A stretch of 64,000 nucleotides of DNA from Rhodobiaceae bacterium (GCA_002715765.1 PAZY01000019.1:77289-141288), one strand, 5' to 3'. Numbered from the stretch's first letter, positions 9,127-20,179 are shown. Notes: generated by a model not told the origin, from the letters alone. Translations and numbers: made by a program.

Positions 9127-10335
9127 ATGAACAAGATTGAGCAGTCTCTACTGGAACAGATGAAGTTTTCTGATTTTGAAATCAGCAAGCGCAAAGTTCT
9201 TTTTGATCTCACCGAAACCGATTTCGATCTTTTGAGATCCTGTCGCCTGGCGGTCGTTGAGAGACTTGATTGGGCGATCGATGAATTTTATGCCCGACAG
9301 CTCAACAACCCGGAAATAGCCTTGATCATCGGCGATTCCGACACGCTGGGCCGACTGAAGAATTCAATGCGGGGTTACATTGTCGAGATTTTCGAAGGTA
9401 ATTACGATGAGGCTTATGTAAATTCGCGACTTCGTGTTGGGAAGGTTCATTGGCGGATCGGGGTCACACCAAAGTACTTCTTATCCGCGCTTCGCCTTCT
9501 CTATGGTGTTCTTTGTACCATTATTGAAGAGAGCTCGGACGGACGGGAAGAGGTTGCGGCAAAGGAAGCCACCTTACTGAAAATGCTGTTCTTCGATTCC
9601 CAGCTCGTGTTCGACACGTATATATTTGCGCTTCAATCTGAAGTGATGGCTGCACAAGACGAGACATCGGAATATGCTGACAGTCTTGAAAAGATTGTCG
9701 CAACCCGGACCCAACAATTGCGCACCCTTGCGTTGACTGATGAACTTACCGGGGTGAATAACAAACGCGCATTCTACGAGCACGCCAAGCGGGAACTGAG
9801 CAACGCACAACGTCATCACCTTCCGCTATCGCTGATCTATGTCGATGTGAATGAGTTCAAACAACTCAACGATACACTTGGCCACAGCGCAGGCGATAAT
9901 TTGCTGACCACACTGACAAAAAACCTCAGTATTGCTACACGGGACTCCGACATCCTCTGTCGCCTCGGCGGTGACGAATTCTGCGTCCTGCTTCCAGACA
10001 CCAACCGCGAGGGAACGGCTGCCGTTGCCGACCGATTTGCCTCACTTATGGCAGCAGACCCGGCAGCAATTGTCGGGGCGAGCGTTGGTATTGCAACAAC
10101 TGGACCCGTCATTTTTCTTCAGATTGATGATCTGCTGCACAAAGCGGATTTGAGCATGTATCAGGCCAAGGCAAAAATACGGGGGCAGGATACAGGCACC
10201 ATCAGCGTTGACTATGGCGAGGCGGTACCAAGCGCTACCTCGTCAGCGGAGCATATAGACAATCCGAACACCGCTGACGAATTCCCGGAAGAGAGAGACA
10301 CAAATCATTTGGCGAGCGGAAAAAAACGCGCCTAG
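9127..10335 (+). CDS. Globin-coupled diguanylate cyclase (heme oxygen sensor type)
   Basis: This 402-residue soluble protein appears to be a globin-coupled sensor with diguanylate cyclase output, like DosC/YddV, where oxygen or NO at the heme controls cyclic di-GMP synthesis. Residues 15-165 fit the protoglobin-type domain; the segment VGKVHWRIGVTPKYF carries the likely proximal heme ligand His108. A short helix (EYADSLEKIVATRTQQLRTL) leads into the GGDEF domain, which has an intact RLGGDEF near residue 282 and an inhibitory RxxD (RDSD) five residues before it. The last 45 residues are polar and probably disordered. A short hairpin (arms 10340-10345 and 10354-10359) follows the gene. The heme assignment is from pattern only. 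Confidence 0.85.
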   Translation: MNKIEQSLLEQMKFSDFEISKRKVLFDLTETDFDLLRSCRLAVVERLDWAIDEFYARQLNNPEIALIIGDSDTLGRLKNSMRGYIVEIFEGNYDEAYVNSRLRVGKVHWRIGVTPKYFLSALRLLYGVLCTIIEESSDGREEVAAKEATLLKMLFFDSQLVFDTYIFALQSEVMAAQDETSEYADSLEKIVATRTQQLRTLALTDELTGVNNKRAFYEHAKRELSNAQRHHLPLSLIYVDVNEFKQLNDTLGHSAGDNLLTTLTKNLSIATRDSDILCRLGGDEFCVLLPDTNREGTAAVADRFASLMAADPAAIVGASVGIATTGPVIFLQIDDLLHKADLSMYQAKAKIRGQDTGTISVDYGEAVPSATSSAEHIDNPNTADEFPEERDTNHLASGKKRA

Positions 10336-10596
10336 TGTCAGGCATGTTTTCCAATGCCTCGTTTGACTATTGCGTTTGAAAAAACCCCATCCCGTCGAGG
10401 GTTGCCCCGGGTGGCTCGATTTCCCAATGGAAATGTGGCTTGCCTGCCGTGAAGGCTGAAAAACAGCCTGCATGCCCGTCTGCTGGTGGACCATCTGGCG
10501 GCCAATCTGGCCCATTACGTCACGGAAAACAAGCCGTAGCCCCCGCACGCCCCAAATGCTATAGAGCCCGGAAACCACTCATCGGGAGAAAAGCTC

Positions 10597-11817
10597 ATGT
10601 CACAGGCCGCTTCATCTGACACTCAGCCCGCCGCCAACCCCAAACTGCCTCCTTTCAACTGGGAAGATGCGCTTGGGCTTGACGACCAACTGACCGAAGA
10701 AGAACGCCTGGTGCGCGACGCCTCCCGCGCCTATGCACAAGACAAGCTGATGCCCCGCATCATTGAAGCCAACCGGCAGGAAATCTTTCACCGCGAGATC
10801 ATGAACGAGATGGGCGAGCAAGGTTTGCTCGGCAGCACAATCCCGGAGAAGTACGGCTGTGCCGGTCTCAACTATGTTTCCTACGGTCTGGTTGCGCGGG
10901 AAGTAGAGCGGGTAGACAGCGGCTATCGTTCGGCGATGAGCGTGCAGTCCAGCCTCGTCATGCACCCGATCTATGCTTATGGCTCTGAAGAGCAGCGGAT
11001 GAAATATCTGCCAAAGCTTGCCACGGGCGAATGGGTCGGCTGTTTCGGTCTGACCGAACCGGACCACGGGTCGGACCCGGGCTCGATGAAAACCCGGGCG
11101 AAAAAAGTGGACGGCGGATACTCGCTTTCCGGCTCCAAGCTCTGGATCACCAATGCCCCCATTGCGGACCTTGCCGTCGTCTGGGCCAAGACAGAAGACG
11201 ATGTGATCCGCGGCTTCATCGTTGAGCGTGGCTTCAAAGGTTTTGAGACACCGAAGATTGAGGGCAAAATGTCCCTGCGTGCCTCCATCACCGGTGGTAT
11301 CTCTCTTGACGAGGTTTTTGTGCCCGAAGCCAACCTGCTGCCAAATGTACGGGGTCTGGCCGGTCCGTTTGGTTGCCTCAACCGCGCCCGTTACGGCATT
11401 GCCTGGGGCGCGCTCGGTGCGGCCGAATTCTGCTGGCATGCCGCGCGCACCTATACGCTGGACCGCAAACAGTTCGGGCGCCCGCTTGCGGCGAACCAGC
11501 TGATCCAGAAGAAGCTTGCCGACATGCAGACGGAAATCACGCTCGGACTACACGCCTGTCTGCGCCTGGGGCGGATGTTTGACGCAAATGAAGCCGCACC
11601 CGAAGCTATTTCCATGATGAAGCGCAACAATTGCGGGAAGGCGCTCGACATTGCCCGCATGGCGCGGGACATGCACGGCGGGAACGGGATCTCGGACGAA
11701 TATCACGTGATCCGCCACGCGATGAACCTTGAGACGGTCAACACTTATGAAGGCACGCATGACATTCATGCGTTGATCCTTGGTCGCGCCCAAACCGGCA
11801 TTCAGGCATTCTTTTGA
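10597..11817 (+). CDS. gcdH: Glutaryl-CoA dehydrogenase
   Basis: This is an FAD acyl-CoA dehydrogenase of 406 residues that oxidises and decarboxylates glutaryl-CoA to crotonyl-CoA in lysine, tryptophan and glutarate breakdown. The specific signature is clear: the substrate-binding Arg111 in [32 protein letters not shown] (148-162), [15 protein letters not shown], and the catalytic base Glu385 in [17 protein letters not shown]. These features separate it from ordinary short-chain acyl-CoA dehydrogenases. ATG 10597 follows GGGAGAA. The stop overlaps the start of the ComB-like gene, so the two are probably co-transcribed. An enoyl-CoA hydratase at the right edge of the window is too far away to be in the same unit. 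Confidence 0.95.
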   Translation: MSQAASSDTQPAANPKLPPFNWEDALGLDDQLTEEERLVRDASRAYAQDKLMPRIIEANRQEIFHREIMNEMGEQGLLGSTIPEKYGCAGLNYVSYGLVAREVERVDSGYRSAMSVQSSLVMHPIYAYGSEEQRMKYLPKLATGEWVGCFGLTEPDHGSDPGSMKTRAKKVDGGYSLSGSKLWITNAPIADLAVVWAKTEDDVIRGFIVERGFKGFETPKIEGKMSLRASITGGISLDEVFVPEANLLPNVRGLAGPFGCLNRARYGIAWGALGAAEFCWHAARTYTLDRKQFGRPLAANQLIQKKLADMQTEITLGLHACLRLGRMFDANEAAPEAISMMKRNNCGKALDIARMARDMHGGNGISDEYHVIRHAMNLETVNTYEGTHDIHALILGRAQTGIQAFF

Positions 11818-12527
11818 GTGCTTTGTCGGTCCCCGTTACCGTGGCGCGCCACAAGGGCCACGGTCAGATTTCCGGTCAATATGATGTCGCAGTGGTGATT
11901 GACGTCATCCGCGCTTTCACCTTTGCCAAGACGGCCTTTGATAACGGGGCTGAGCGCATCCTCCTTGCTGAAACCATATCGGATGCACGGGCACTGGCCG
12001 CCCGGCATCCGGATGCCCTCCTGGCGGGGGAAGTGGATGCGCTCCCGATTGACGGGTTTGATTTTGGCAATTCTCCCGCCCAGATTGCCGGGCTTGCCCT
12101 CGACGGGCGAACAATCATCCACCGCACGTCCAACGGGACGCGCATGGCCATTGCCGCACTGGATCATGCATCACATGTTCTGGTGACGGGCCTGAGCAAT
12201 GTGCGGGCCAGTGCTACGCGCTTTTCCCAGCTTGCCGCAGCGGGCGCACGATCGCTGCTCCTGGTGGCAACCCACCCGACCGGCGACGAGGATGTCGCCT
12301 GTGGAGATCATCTTCTGGCATTGCTCCATCTGCCGGACGGCGTTTCCGAAGAGGAAGCCCTTGCCCGGACACGCCGCGCCGAAGCGGCCCAGAAGTTTCT
12401 GGACCCCGCACAGCCTGACTTCCCGTCCGCGGATATGGAGCATGTGCTTTCCTTCCATGAGCCCACCTTTTTCATGGCCGTTTCGCTCCTTGACGGGATT
12501 GCCACGGTCAGAAAAGTACCGCTCTAA
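11814..12527 (+). CDS. comB: ComB-family protein (2-phosphosulfolactate phosphatase-like)
   Basis: This 237-residue protein matches the ComB family, whose founding member removes phosphate from 2-phosphosulfolactate in coenzyme M synthesis. Conserved elements visible are [16 protein letters not shown] (27-42), the GNSPAQ segment (about 85-90) and RTSNGTR (about 104-110), which form the acid-rich active site. The start is TTG 11814, which overlaps the gcdH stop codon, with TTG 11823 as an alternative. No other coenzyme M or sulfolactate genes are nearby, so the true substrate in this organism is open. Overlap with gcdH implies translational coupling. Confidence 0.8.
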   Translation: MSALSVPVTVARHKGHGQISGQYDVAVVIDVIRAFTFAKTAFDNGAERILLAETISDARALAARHPDALLAGEVDALPIDGFDFGNSPAQIAGLALDGRTIIHRTSNGTRMAIAALDHASHVLVTGLSNVRASATRFSQLAAAGARSLLLVATHPTGDEDVACGDHLLALLHLPDGVSEEEALARTRRAEAAQKFLDPAQPDFPSADMEHVLSFHEPTFFMAVSLLDGIATVRKVPL

Positions 12528-12584
12528 CTTCCCCCGCTCCCAAACGCCCTCTACACTAGAACAGCGACTCAGGCGTCTGTCGGC

Positions 12585-12610
12585 TTTTCCACATGCAATT
12601 GGCATGGAAA
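12585..12610. promoter_or_regulatory. Imperfect inverted repeat upstream of the ABC exporter
   Basis: The sequence TTTTCC-AC-ATGC at 12585-12596 faces GCATGGAAAA at 12602-12611 across a short AT-rich centre; apart from the two extra bases in the left arm the arms are complementary. It lies 90 bp before the first exporter gene, with a TATAAT-like hexamer (ACTATAATAAC, 12677-12687) between them. It could be an operator for the exporter operon. Function is inferred from position. Confidence 0.3.
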
Positions 12611-12699
12611 ATGTCCAACCGGCGCCCTTTCTGCCTCTGAAGAGGTAGAGAACCGTTCGGCCCACAAGCAGGCCGGACTATAATAACAAGGGCCTATTT

Positions 12700-14523
12700 A
12701 TGCAGACGCGCAAACCGCCCACGCACCCTCTTTGGCGGCTTCTTCCTCTTATTCAGGTGCATGCTTCCAAGTTTTGGGGCGGCATGTCGCTGATTATTCT
12801 CGGGCGGCTTCTGGAGGCGGGGATGCCCCTGCTTTTGGGGACCGCCATCGACTCGCTCAATCGTGGTGTCCCCAATCTGCTCTGGCCCGCCGTCGCTATC
12901 CTGATCCTGATGTGTGCCCGCTACACCTCATTCAGTTTCGGCCGGCGCTTTGTGCGCCAGGTTGGTGTGGAAGTTGCCTTCGATCTTCGCCAGAAACTCT
13001 ATTGGCATCTGCAACTTCAAGGCCCCCGGTTTTTCGCGCGTTTTACAACCGGCGACCTGATGGCACGCGCCATCAACGACCTTCAACTGATCCGTATGAT
13101 GATCGGCCTGGGCTCGCGGCTGCTGTTTGTGCTTGGCGCCTCGGGCATTATTGCTTTCGGGGTTATGCTGACCCTGTCATACAAGCTTTCACTGATGTTG
13201 TTGCCGCTTATGCCGGTTATCGGCTTTTTCGGCTGGTTGATTGCCCGGCAGATATTCGTGCAGTCAACGCTGGTACAGGAAGGGTTTTCAGAACTCTCCG
13301 CCCAGGTGCAGGAAAACCTGAACGGCATTCGCACGATCCAGACCCATTCGCAGGAAGAACGTGAGATCGCCCGCCTTGAAGCCAAAAGCGGGGATTATGC
13401 AGATACGTTTCTTCGTCTGATGTTTCACAATTCCGCGCTCACCTCCACCATGCTGGTGATGACGGGGGCCGCTACGCTGATCATCGTGGGCTATGGCGGG
13501 TCTTTGGTGATGAGCGGCGAAGTGACAATCGGCACGTTCACCGCCTTCCTGTTTTATCTCGGCATGATGTTATCCCCGGTCAAGGAAGGCGGGGTTATGG
13601 TGACCCTCTTTCAACGGGCGGCATCAGCAACGGAACGTATTTATGAAATTCTCGATCACGAACCGGAAATACGGGATGCGGATGACGCCGCCCCTCTTGA
13701 TGCGGTGGGTGGGGAAATCATGATTAAAGACCTCTCCTATCAACATGCCGGCCAGAAGAAGACCACACAGAACTGGCCTGCCCTGAACAATGTTTCCATG
13801 ACCATCAAGCGAGGGCAGACAGTGGCCGTTCTGGGGCGCATCGGCTCCGGGAAATCGACCCTGCTCCGCCTGTTGGTGCGACTACTCGACCCGGCTCCGG
13901 GCACCGTCTATCTCGACGGACGTGATATCCGGATGCTTCCGCTTTCGCAGGTCCGGCAGGAAATCGCCTTTGTCCCCCAGGACCCGTTCCTGTTTGCAGA
14001 CGAGCTGGGGCAGAACATCACTTACGACAATCCAGACCGGAGCAATGAAGAGGTTTGGAACGCTGCAAAAATCGCGGATCTGGGAGAAACGATCAACACA
14101 TTCCCCTCCAAGCTTGAAACCGAGGTCGGGGAACGAGGTGTGACATTGTCGGGCGGGCAAAAACAACGCACCAGTCTTGCGCGTGGGCTTATTCGTGGTG
14201 CCCCCGTGCTTTTGCTTGATGATTGTTTTTCCGCGGTCGATACCGAGACCGAGGAAAAGATCCTCTCGCGTCTGCGGTCGTTGCGGGACGGTCTGACAAC
14301 GGTGCTTGTATCTCACCGGGTTTCAACGGCGCAACACGCCGACCGCATTGTCATGCTGGACCGGGGGGAGATTGTAGAGAGCGGCACCCATGCCGAGCTT
14401 ATGGCTGCCGGCGGTGCCTATGCCGAGCTTGCCCGCCTGCAAAGCCGGCGTGACGCGTTGAAGTCCGATCTGGAGGCACAGAACGCTGTGCCCGGCGAGA
14501 ACCTGCCGGAGGACGCATCATGA
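12700..14523 (+). CDS. ABC exporter subunit, MdlA-like (degenerate Walker B)
   Basis: This is a half-transporter of 607 residues with an N-terminal six-helix membrane domain (about 25-310) fused to an ATPase domain, in the MdlA/YheI group of drug and lipid exporters. The ATPase shows Walker A GRIGSGKST (about 380), the signature LSGGQKQR (about 484) and Walker B LLLLDDCFSAVD (about 503-514), where Asp replaces the usual catalytic Glu. The next gene overlaps by 4 bp (ATGA) and encodes a partner with the normal Glu, so the pair should form a heterodimer with one weak and one active ATP site. The substrate is unknown. It is probably unrelated to the adjacent O-antigen genes, which run the other way. 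Confidence 0.9.
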   Translation: MQTRKPPTHPLWRLLPLIQVHASKFWGGMSLIILGRLLEAGMPLLLGTAIDSLNRGVPNLLWPAVAILILMCARYTSFSFGRRFVRQVGVEVAFDLRQKLYWHLQLQGPRFFARFTTGDLMARAINDLQLIRMMIGLGSRLLFVLGASGIIAFGVMLTLSYKLSLMLLPLMPVIGFFGWLIARQIFVQSTLVQEGFSELSAQVQENLNGIRTIQTHSQEEREIARLEAKSGDYADTFLRLMFHNSALTSTMLVMTGAATLIIVGYGGSLVMSGEVTIGTFTAFLFYLGMMLSPVKEGGVMVTLFQRAASATERIYEILDHEPEIRDADDAAPLDAVGGEIMIKDLSYQHAGQKKTTQNWPALNNVSMTIKRGQTVAVLGRIGSGKSTLLRLLVRLLDPAPGTVYLDGRDIRMLPLSQVRQEIAFVPQDPFLFADELGQNITYDNPDRSNEEVWNAAKIADLGETINTFPSKLETEVGERGVTLSGGQKQRTSLARGLIRGAPVLLLDDCFSAVDTETEEKILSRLRSLRDGLTTVLVSHRVSTAQHADRIVMLDRGEIVESGTHAELMAAGGAYAELARLQSRRDALKSDLEAQNAVPGENLPEDAS

Positions 14524-16397
14524 GCGACGTGAGAGCGCCGGAAAAAGATTATTCGGTCTTCGACAATGACATTGAAGGCAAGCGGTTTGATACCGCCTTG
14601 TTGCGCCGCCTGCTGAGCTGGCTTCGCCCCTACAGAGGCCGGGCATTTTTCGCGCTCTGCGCTGTCCTGATCGGTGCGACAGCGACGGTCCTTGCTCCGG
14701 TTATTATTACACGTGTCGTTGTGGATGGCTTACTGCTTGTCGCGGATACCACACCCGGAGATATCGAAGCACCGGACATGGGACAAAAGGCGCTCGTTGC
14801 CTGGGTTTCCAGCTTTGGTGCGCTCGACATGCTGATTGCCGCCTGCGTCGTCTATGCCGGATGGACATTGATGGCGGGGCTTTTCAGCCATCTGTTTCGT
14901 ATTCTGCTCGCCCGGGCCGTGCTGAGCGGACTGAAGGATTTGCGGCGCGATGTCTTTGCCCATCTGGAGCGTTTACCCGCAACCTTCTATGACCGTGTGG
15001 CGGTTGGCCGCGTGATGACCCGCGTGACCAACGATATCGAGACCCTGTTTGAACTTCTGTCGGGGTTTGGTGTTTTGCTGGGGGAGTTTGTCCCCTTCCT
15101 GGTTGCGATGTCGATCATGCTATCGATCAATCCGGAACTGACGGGCATTCTCCTGATCCTGATGCCGATCGCGGCGGCGGCGACATTCGTGTTTCGATTG
15201 GCCAGCCGGAAAGTCTATCGGGACATCCGCTCCAGCCTCTCCCGTCTCAACGAGAACCTGCAGGAAAACCTTTCGGGCATGGAGGTTGTCCAACTTTATC
15301 AGCGCGAAGAGATCAACTTCCAACGCTACTCGGACATCAACTCCACCAACAGGCACCAGGAAAACCTCGCTGTCAAAATCGAGAGCTATTATGGCCCGGC
15401 AATGGACAGTCTGATTTTCATGGCGATGGCGTCCATCATCTGGTTTGGCGGGGCACAGGTGATCGGGGCGGACGTTACGCTTGGCAGTATTATTCTGTTT
15501 GCCAGTTTTACTGAAATGCTGTTTCGCCCGATTGTTGCCATGGGCGAGCAATGGAATGTTGTCTTTCGCGCCATGGCAAGCTGTGAACGTATCTTTCAGG
15601 CGCTGGACTGGAAGGAAGCGCTGATCGAACCGGCGGCACCCAAACCACTTCCGGCCCCGCTGAGGGGTGAAGTCCGGTTTGAACATCTCGACTTTCAGTA
15701 CCGTCCCTCCCATCCGATTTTGCGGGATGTCAGCTTCACCATACAACCCGGGAAACGTGTTGCGATTGTCGGCCCGACAGGGTCGGGCAAAACGACGCTT
15801 ATCCGGCTGCTTTGTCGCTTCTACGACGTAGCGCCTGGTAGCATCTTCATCGACGGCACGGACATTATGGATGTGATGCCGGGTGACGTACGGCGACGGG
15901 TCGGTGTTGTCCTGCAGGACTTCCACATATTTTCAGGTACGGTGCTCGATAACATTATTCTGGGTGACCCGAATGTCTCCCGCGAGGATGCGATCCAGGC
16001 CGCCCGGACGGTGAATGCGCATCCGTTTATCGAGCGGTTGCCCCAGGGGTACGACACACCACTGGTGGAACGCGGGCGTAACCTAAGCCACGGGCAAAGA
16101 CAGCTTCTCGCCTTTGCACGGGTTTTGGCCATGAACCCGGACATTCTTATTCTGGATGAAGCAACGGCAAGTGTGGATACAGAAACCGAACTTGTTATTC
16201 AGGATGCGCTACGCAAACTGACCGCCGGTCGGACATCCATCATCATCGCCCATCGCTTGCAGACCATTCGCGAGGCTGACACGATTATCGTACTCGCGCA
16301 TGGTGAGCTTCGTGAAATGGGGTCTCATGACGCGTTGATGAAAGCCCGTGGCCTCTATGCCACGCTTTACGAGTTGCAGGTGCAAGACGCCCATTAG
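14520..16397 (+). CDS. ABC exporter subunit, MdlB-like (catalytic partner)
   Basis: This is the second half-transporter, 625 residues, with a six-helix membrane domain (about 35-330) and a C-terminal ATPase domain. It carries Walker A GPTGSGKTT (about 418), a variant signature LSHGQRQ (about 522) and a normal Walker B ILILDEATASVD (about 542) with catalytic Glu, plus the switch His in IIAHRL. It overlaps the first subunit by 4 bp. In a head-to-tail ATP sandwich the variant signature here would face the degenerate Walker B of the partner, so both deviations fall in one site. Convergent with the PglE-like gene, 16 bp away, with no clear terminator between. Confidence 0.9.
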   Translation: MSDVRAPEKDYSVFDNDIEGKRFDTALLRRLLSWLRPYRGRAFFALCAVLIGATATVLAPVIITRVVVDGLLLVADTTPGDIEAPDMGQKALVAWVSSFGALDMLIAACVVYAGWTLMAGLFSHLFRILLARAVLSGLKDLRRDVFAHLERLPATFYDRVAVGRVMTRVTNDIETLFELLSGFGVLLGEFVPFLVAMSIMLSINPELTGILLILMPIAAAATFVFRLASRKVYRDIRSSLSRLNENLQENLSGMEVVQLYQREEINFQRYSDINSTNRHQENLAVKIESYYGPAMDSLIFMAMASIIWFGGAQVIGADVTLGSIILFASFTEMLFRPIVAMGEQWNVVFRAMASCERIFQALDWKEALIEPAAPKPLPAPLRGEVRFEHLDFQYRPSHPILRDVSFTIQPGKRVAIVGPTGSGKTTLIRLLCRFYDVAPGSIFIDGTDIMDVMPGDVRRRVGVVLQDFHIFSGTVLDNIILGDPNVSREDAIQAARTVNAHPFIERLPQGYDTPLVERGRNLSHGQRQLLAFARVLAMNPDILILDEATASVDTETELVIQDALRKLTAGRTSIIIAHRLQTIREADTIIVLAHGELREMGSHDALMKARGLYATLYELQVQDAH

Positions 16398-16413
16398 GTC
16401 GCGCCCCTGCAGA

Positions 16414-17550
16414 TCAAGCGGTTAGTGTGCTGATGATCTGCCTGATTACGCGCTCCTGATCCTCCGCACGCATGGACGAACCGGACGGCAAGCAGAGCCC
16501 CGTTGCAAACAGGTGGTCAGAAACACTGGTCGCGCCATGGGCCGCGGTGTTGAAAACCGGCTGCTCATGCATCGGCTTCCATACGGGCCGACATTCGATA
16601 TTGTTTTTTTCGGCTGCGGCAATCACTTCCATGGGTGATTTTGCAACCGTTTCCGGGTCCAGCGTCAGAACACTCAACCAGCGATTGGCCGTGCCGTAAT
16701 CTGCCTCAGGCATCATGTCCACACCTTCAAGATCTGCGAAGGCCTGGGCGTAGGTATCAAAAATCTCACGCCGCCGCGCCACACGTTCGGCCAAAACCTC
16801 AAGCTGACCCACACCAACTGCCGCGCACAGGCTTGGCATACGGTAATTGTAACCGGTTTCTGCATGCTCGTAGTGAGGTACGGGCTGTCTGGCTTGCTGG
16901 GAGAGATATCGTGCCCGCGCAATCAGCTCCTCATCGTCGCTCGCCAGCATACCGCCTCCTGCTGTCGTGATGATCTTGTTGCCATTGAAGGAATAGACTG
17001 CCATGCGGGCCCCTTTCCCCGCATGTCTGTCCTTGTACCGTGCGCCAACCGACTCTGCGGCATCAACCACGACCGGAATGTCGTAAGCATCGCAGGTGGT
17101 AACGATCCGATCCAGGTCGCAGGACTGCCCGTACAGATCCACAGGGATGACAACTTTCGGCAAACGCCCTTCCTTATCGGCTTTACCAAGCTCATCTTTC
17201 AGAAGATCGGGGTCAAGCGTCCATGTGTTGGCGGCGACATCCAGAAAACGGGGTACGGCACCGCGATACAGGATAGGTGAGACCCCGCCGATGAAAGTGA
17301 GATTTGCGACCCAGACCTCATCTCCCGTGGTGACCCCCAACATACGCAGAGCGATATCCATGGCGCCCGTTCCGCTGGACAGGGCTGCGGCTGATTTGTG
17401 GCCCGTCAACGCACAAAACTCGTTCTCGAAGCGGGTAATCATGGGGCCCGCCGGCGCAATGAAATTGCTGTCGAAAACCTCTCCCACGAGGTCGCGTTCG
17501 CGGCCTGACATATGAGGCGGTGAGAGGAAAATACGCTCTGGATCACTCAT
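16414..17550 (-). CDS. pglE: PglE-like sugar aminotransferase (DegT/DnrJ/EryC1 family)
   Basis: This is a PLP-dependent aminotransferase of 378 residues, resembling Campylobacter PglE, which makes UDP-4-amino-4,6-dideoxy-GlcNAc from a 4-keto sugar. The N terminus IFLSPPHMSGRERDLV and IAPAGP, the PLP-phosphate region, Asp163 in VVDAAES, and the Schiff-base Lys192 in SFNGNKIITTAGGGM are close to PglE. It is the last gene of a minus-strand run waaL-gmd-pglC-pglD-pglE. No UDP-GlcNAc 4,6-dehydratase (PglF) is in the window, so the 4-keto substrate must come from elsewhere or from the GDP-mannose dehydratase upstream, which would give perosamine. The family call is firm; the substrate is not. Confidence 0.87.
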   Translation of the reverse strand: MSDPERIFLSPPHMSGRERDLVGEVFDSNFIAPAGPMITRFENEFCALTGHKSAAALSSGTGAMDIALRMLGVTTGDEVWVANLTFIGGVSPILYRGAVPRFLDVAANTWTLDPDLLKDELGKADKEGRLPKVVIPVDLYGQSCDLDRIVTTCDAYDIPVVVDAAESVGARYKDRHAGKGARMAVYSFNGNKIITTAGGGMLASDDEELIARARYLSQQARQPVPHYEHAETGYNYRMPSLCAAVGVGQLEVLAERVARRREIFDTYAQAFADLEGVDMMPEADYGTANRWLSVLTLDPETVAKSPMEVIAAAEKNNIECRPVWKPMHEQPVFNTAAHGATSVSDHLFATGLCLPSGSSMRAEDQERVIRQIISTLTA

Positions 17551-17626
17551 CTTTTTCTTGCCTTTTTCCTTACCCAGGGTAGCCCCAAGGCGGCACTGAA
17601 ACCGGTTTGCCCCGCTTCGTCAATCC

Positions 17627-18247
17627 TTACCCGGCATTGCCGGTGGAACGGGCGGGGACGCCGACCCAGGTCTCCCCGTGCGGGATATCGCGCAGAACAA
17701 CCGCCCCCGCACCGACTGTCACATCGTCCCCGATCCTCACACCCGGACCGATACTCGCACCGATCCCGATAAAGGAGCGTGCGCCAACCGTCACGCCACC
17801 CGCCAGGTGAGCCCCCGGCGCGATGTGGGCAAAGTCACCGATCCGACAATCGTGGTCGATCGAACAGGCCGTATTGGCGATGGCATGTGCCCCCAAGCAC
17901 GTGTCCGGCTGGATCACAACCCCGGCACAAACCAATGTGCCGGCTGCAAGGGCGACGGTGGCGTGGACGTGTGCTGCGGGATGCCGCGCAACAGCCCAGT
18001 TTGCCCGCCGTGCCGCCACGCGTTCGCGTATTTTGTTGCTGCCAATAGCAATAAAGGCGCTACGTGTTTCACTATTCCACCAGTCTTCGGGCGGGGTGAC
18101 ACCAATGATTTCGTGGCCAAGCAGCCTGAGCCCCTGTTTTGCGGGATCATCATCATAGAGACCTGCGATCGCCTTGCCGTCTGCCGCCAGTGTTGCAAGC
18201 GCGACCTTGGCGTGCCCGCCGCCGCCCAATATCCAGATACCGGTCAT
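17627..18247 (-). CDS. pglD: PglD/NeuD-like sugar N-acetyltransferase
   Basis: This is a 206-residue acyl-CoA-dependent acetyltransferase with an N-terminal nucleotide-sugar-binding Rossmann-like domain (IWILGGGGHAKVALATL) and a C-terminal left-handed beta-helix of hexapeptide repeats (from about residue 90). His131 in CSIDHDCRIGDFAHIAPG sits where the catalytic His of PglD/NeuD enzymes is found. The family acetylates the 4-amino group of UDP-4-amino-sugars. ATG 18247 overlaps the pglC stop by 4 bp, so the pair is translationally coupled; the PglE-like aminotransferase follows. Together they form a standard amino-sugar acetylation and transfer set. Confidence 0.87.
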   Translation of the reverse strand: MTGIWILGGGGHAKVALATLAADGKAIAGLYDDDPAKQGLRLLGHEIIGVTPPEDWWNSETRSAFIAIGSNKIRERVAARRANWAVARHPAAHVHATVALAAGTLVCAGVVIQPDTCLGAHAIANTACSIDHDCRIGDFAHIAPGAHLAGGVTVGARSFIGIGASIGPGVRIGDDVTVGAGAVVLRDIPHGETWVGVPARSTGNAG

Positions 18248-18927
18248 ATTGCCTCCTCGCTTGCGCTCTCCTGCCTGTCTGGCAACCGCCCCCGCGTTGT
18301 CCCCGCCTTTACCATCTCGTCGAAGCGCGGCATGGTTTCATGCCCCTCGGCGTTCACCCCATCGCGACGCAGTACAGTCCAGGCTGTTCTGGCAAGAATT
18401 TTCATATCTCCCCAGAACGATAATGTATCAACATATTCCACATCATGGCGGAAACGCGCCTCCCAGGTCTGGGCATTGCGCCCGCTGACCTGAGCGAGCC
18501 CCGTCAGCCCCGGTAGCACCTCGTGCCGACGCGCCTGCTCCGGCAGATAGTACGGCAAGTAAGCCGGCAGGAGTGGCCGTGGTCCCACGAAGCTCATCTC
18601 ACCTTTTAAAATATTCCAGAGTTCAGGCAGTTCGTCGAGACTGGTCGCACGCAAGAAGCGTCCGGCCCGCGTCAGACGCGCCGCGTCGGGCAGAAGTTCT
18701 CCATCCTCTCCCCGTTCATTGGTCATGGTACGGAATTTCACCAGCCCGAACAGCGCACCGTTCAAGCCCGGGCGCACCTGACGGAAAAAAACGGGCCGCC
18801 CCATCGACAAATAGACCCATATGGCCAGGATACAGATTGGCAGGGCCGCAACCAACAAGAGAACGGTGGCAAGCGCGACATCAAACGTCTTTTTCCAAAG
18901 CGGTATTGTCCGGCCTTGCCCGCTCAT
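18244..18927 (-). CDS. pglC: PglC-like initiating sugar-phosphate transferase
   Basis: This is a small bacterial sugar transferase (WbaP/PglC type, 227 residues) that moves a sugar-1-phosphate from a nucleotide sugar to undecaprenyl phosphate at the inner membrane and so starts a glycan. It has one hydrophobic re-entrant helix (about 13-40), the catalytic region VKFRTM and [19 protein letters not shown], and the FVGPRPL motif. The frame is open to GTG 19005, only 10 bp from the gmd stop, but homology begins after ATG 18927, which has AAGGG upstream; the longer form cannot be excluded. Being next to PglD and PglE homologues, its sugar is probably an acetylated 4-amino-6-deoxy sugar. Confidence 0.87.
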   Translation of the reverse strand: MSGQGRTIPLWKKTFDVALATVLLLVAALPICILAIWVYLSMGRPVFFRQVRPGLNGALFGLVKFRTMTNERGEDGELLPDAARLTRAGRFLRATSLDELPELWNILKGEMSFVGPRPLLPAYLPYYLPEQARRHEVLPGLTGLAQVSGRNAQTWEARFRHDVEYVDTLSFWGDMKILARTAWTVLRRDGVNAEGHETMPRFDEMVKAGTTRGRLPDRQESASEEAI

Positions 18928-19015
18928 GGTTGTGTCACCCTTCACTGTGCCCAAACTGTGCGCCCCCAATCCCCTTGTCGGCGCCACACGCTCTGTGAAA
19001 ATCACATGCCTGCAG

Positions 19016-20068
<1,053 letters not shown>

Positions 20069-20179
20069 TCAAATTTCCGCCCGTCCATGCGCGCGGTGTT
20101 CACGTCTTAGCATGAGAAATCGGCGCGCAATAGCCGGAATTAGGCCTGTCGCAACAGGTTAGTCGGCGCCCCAAAAGAG

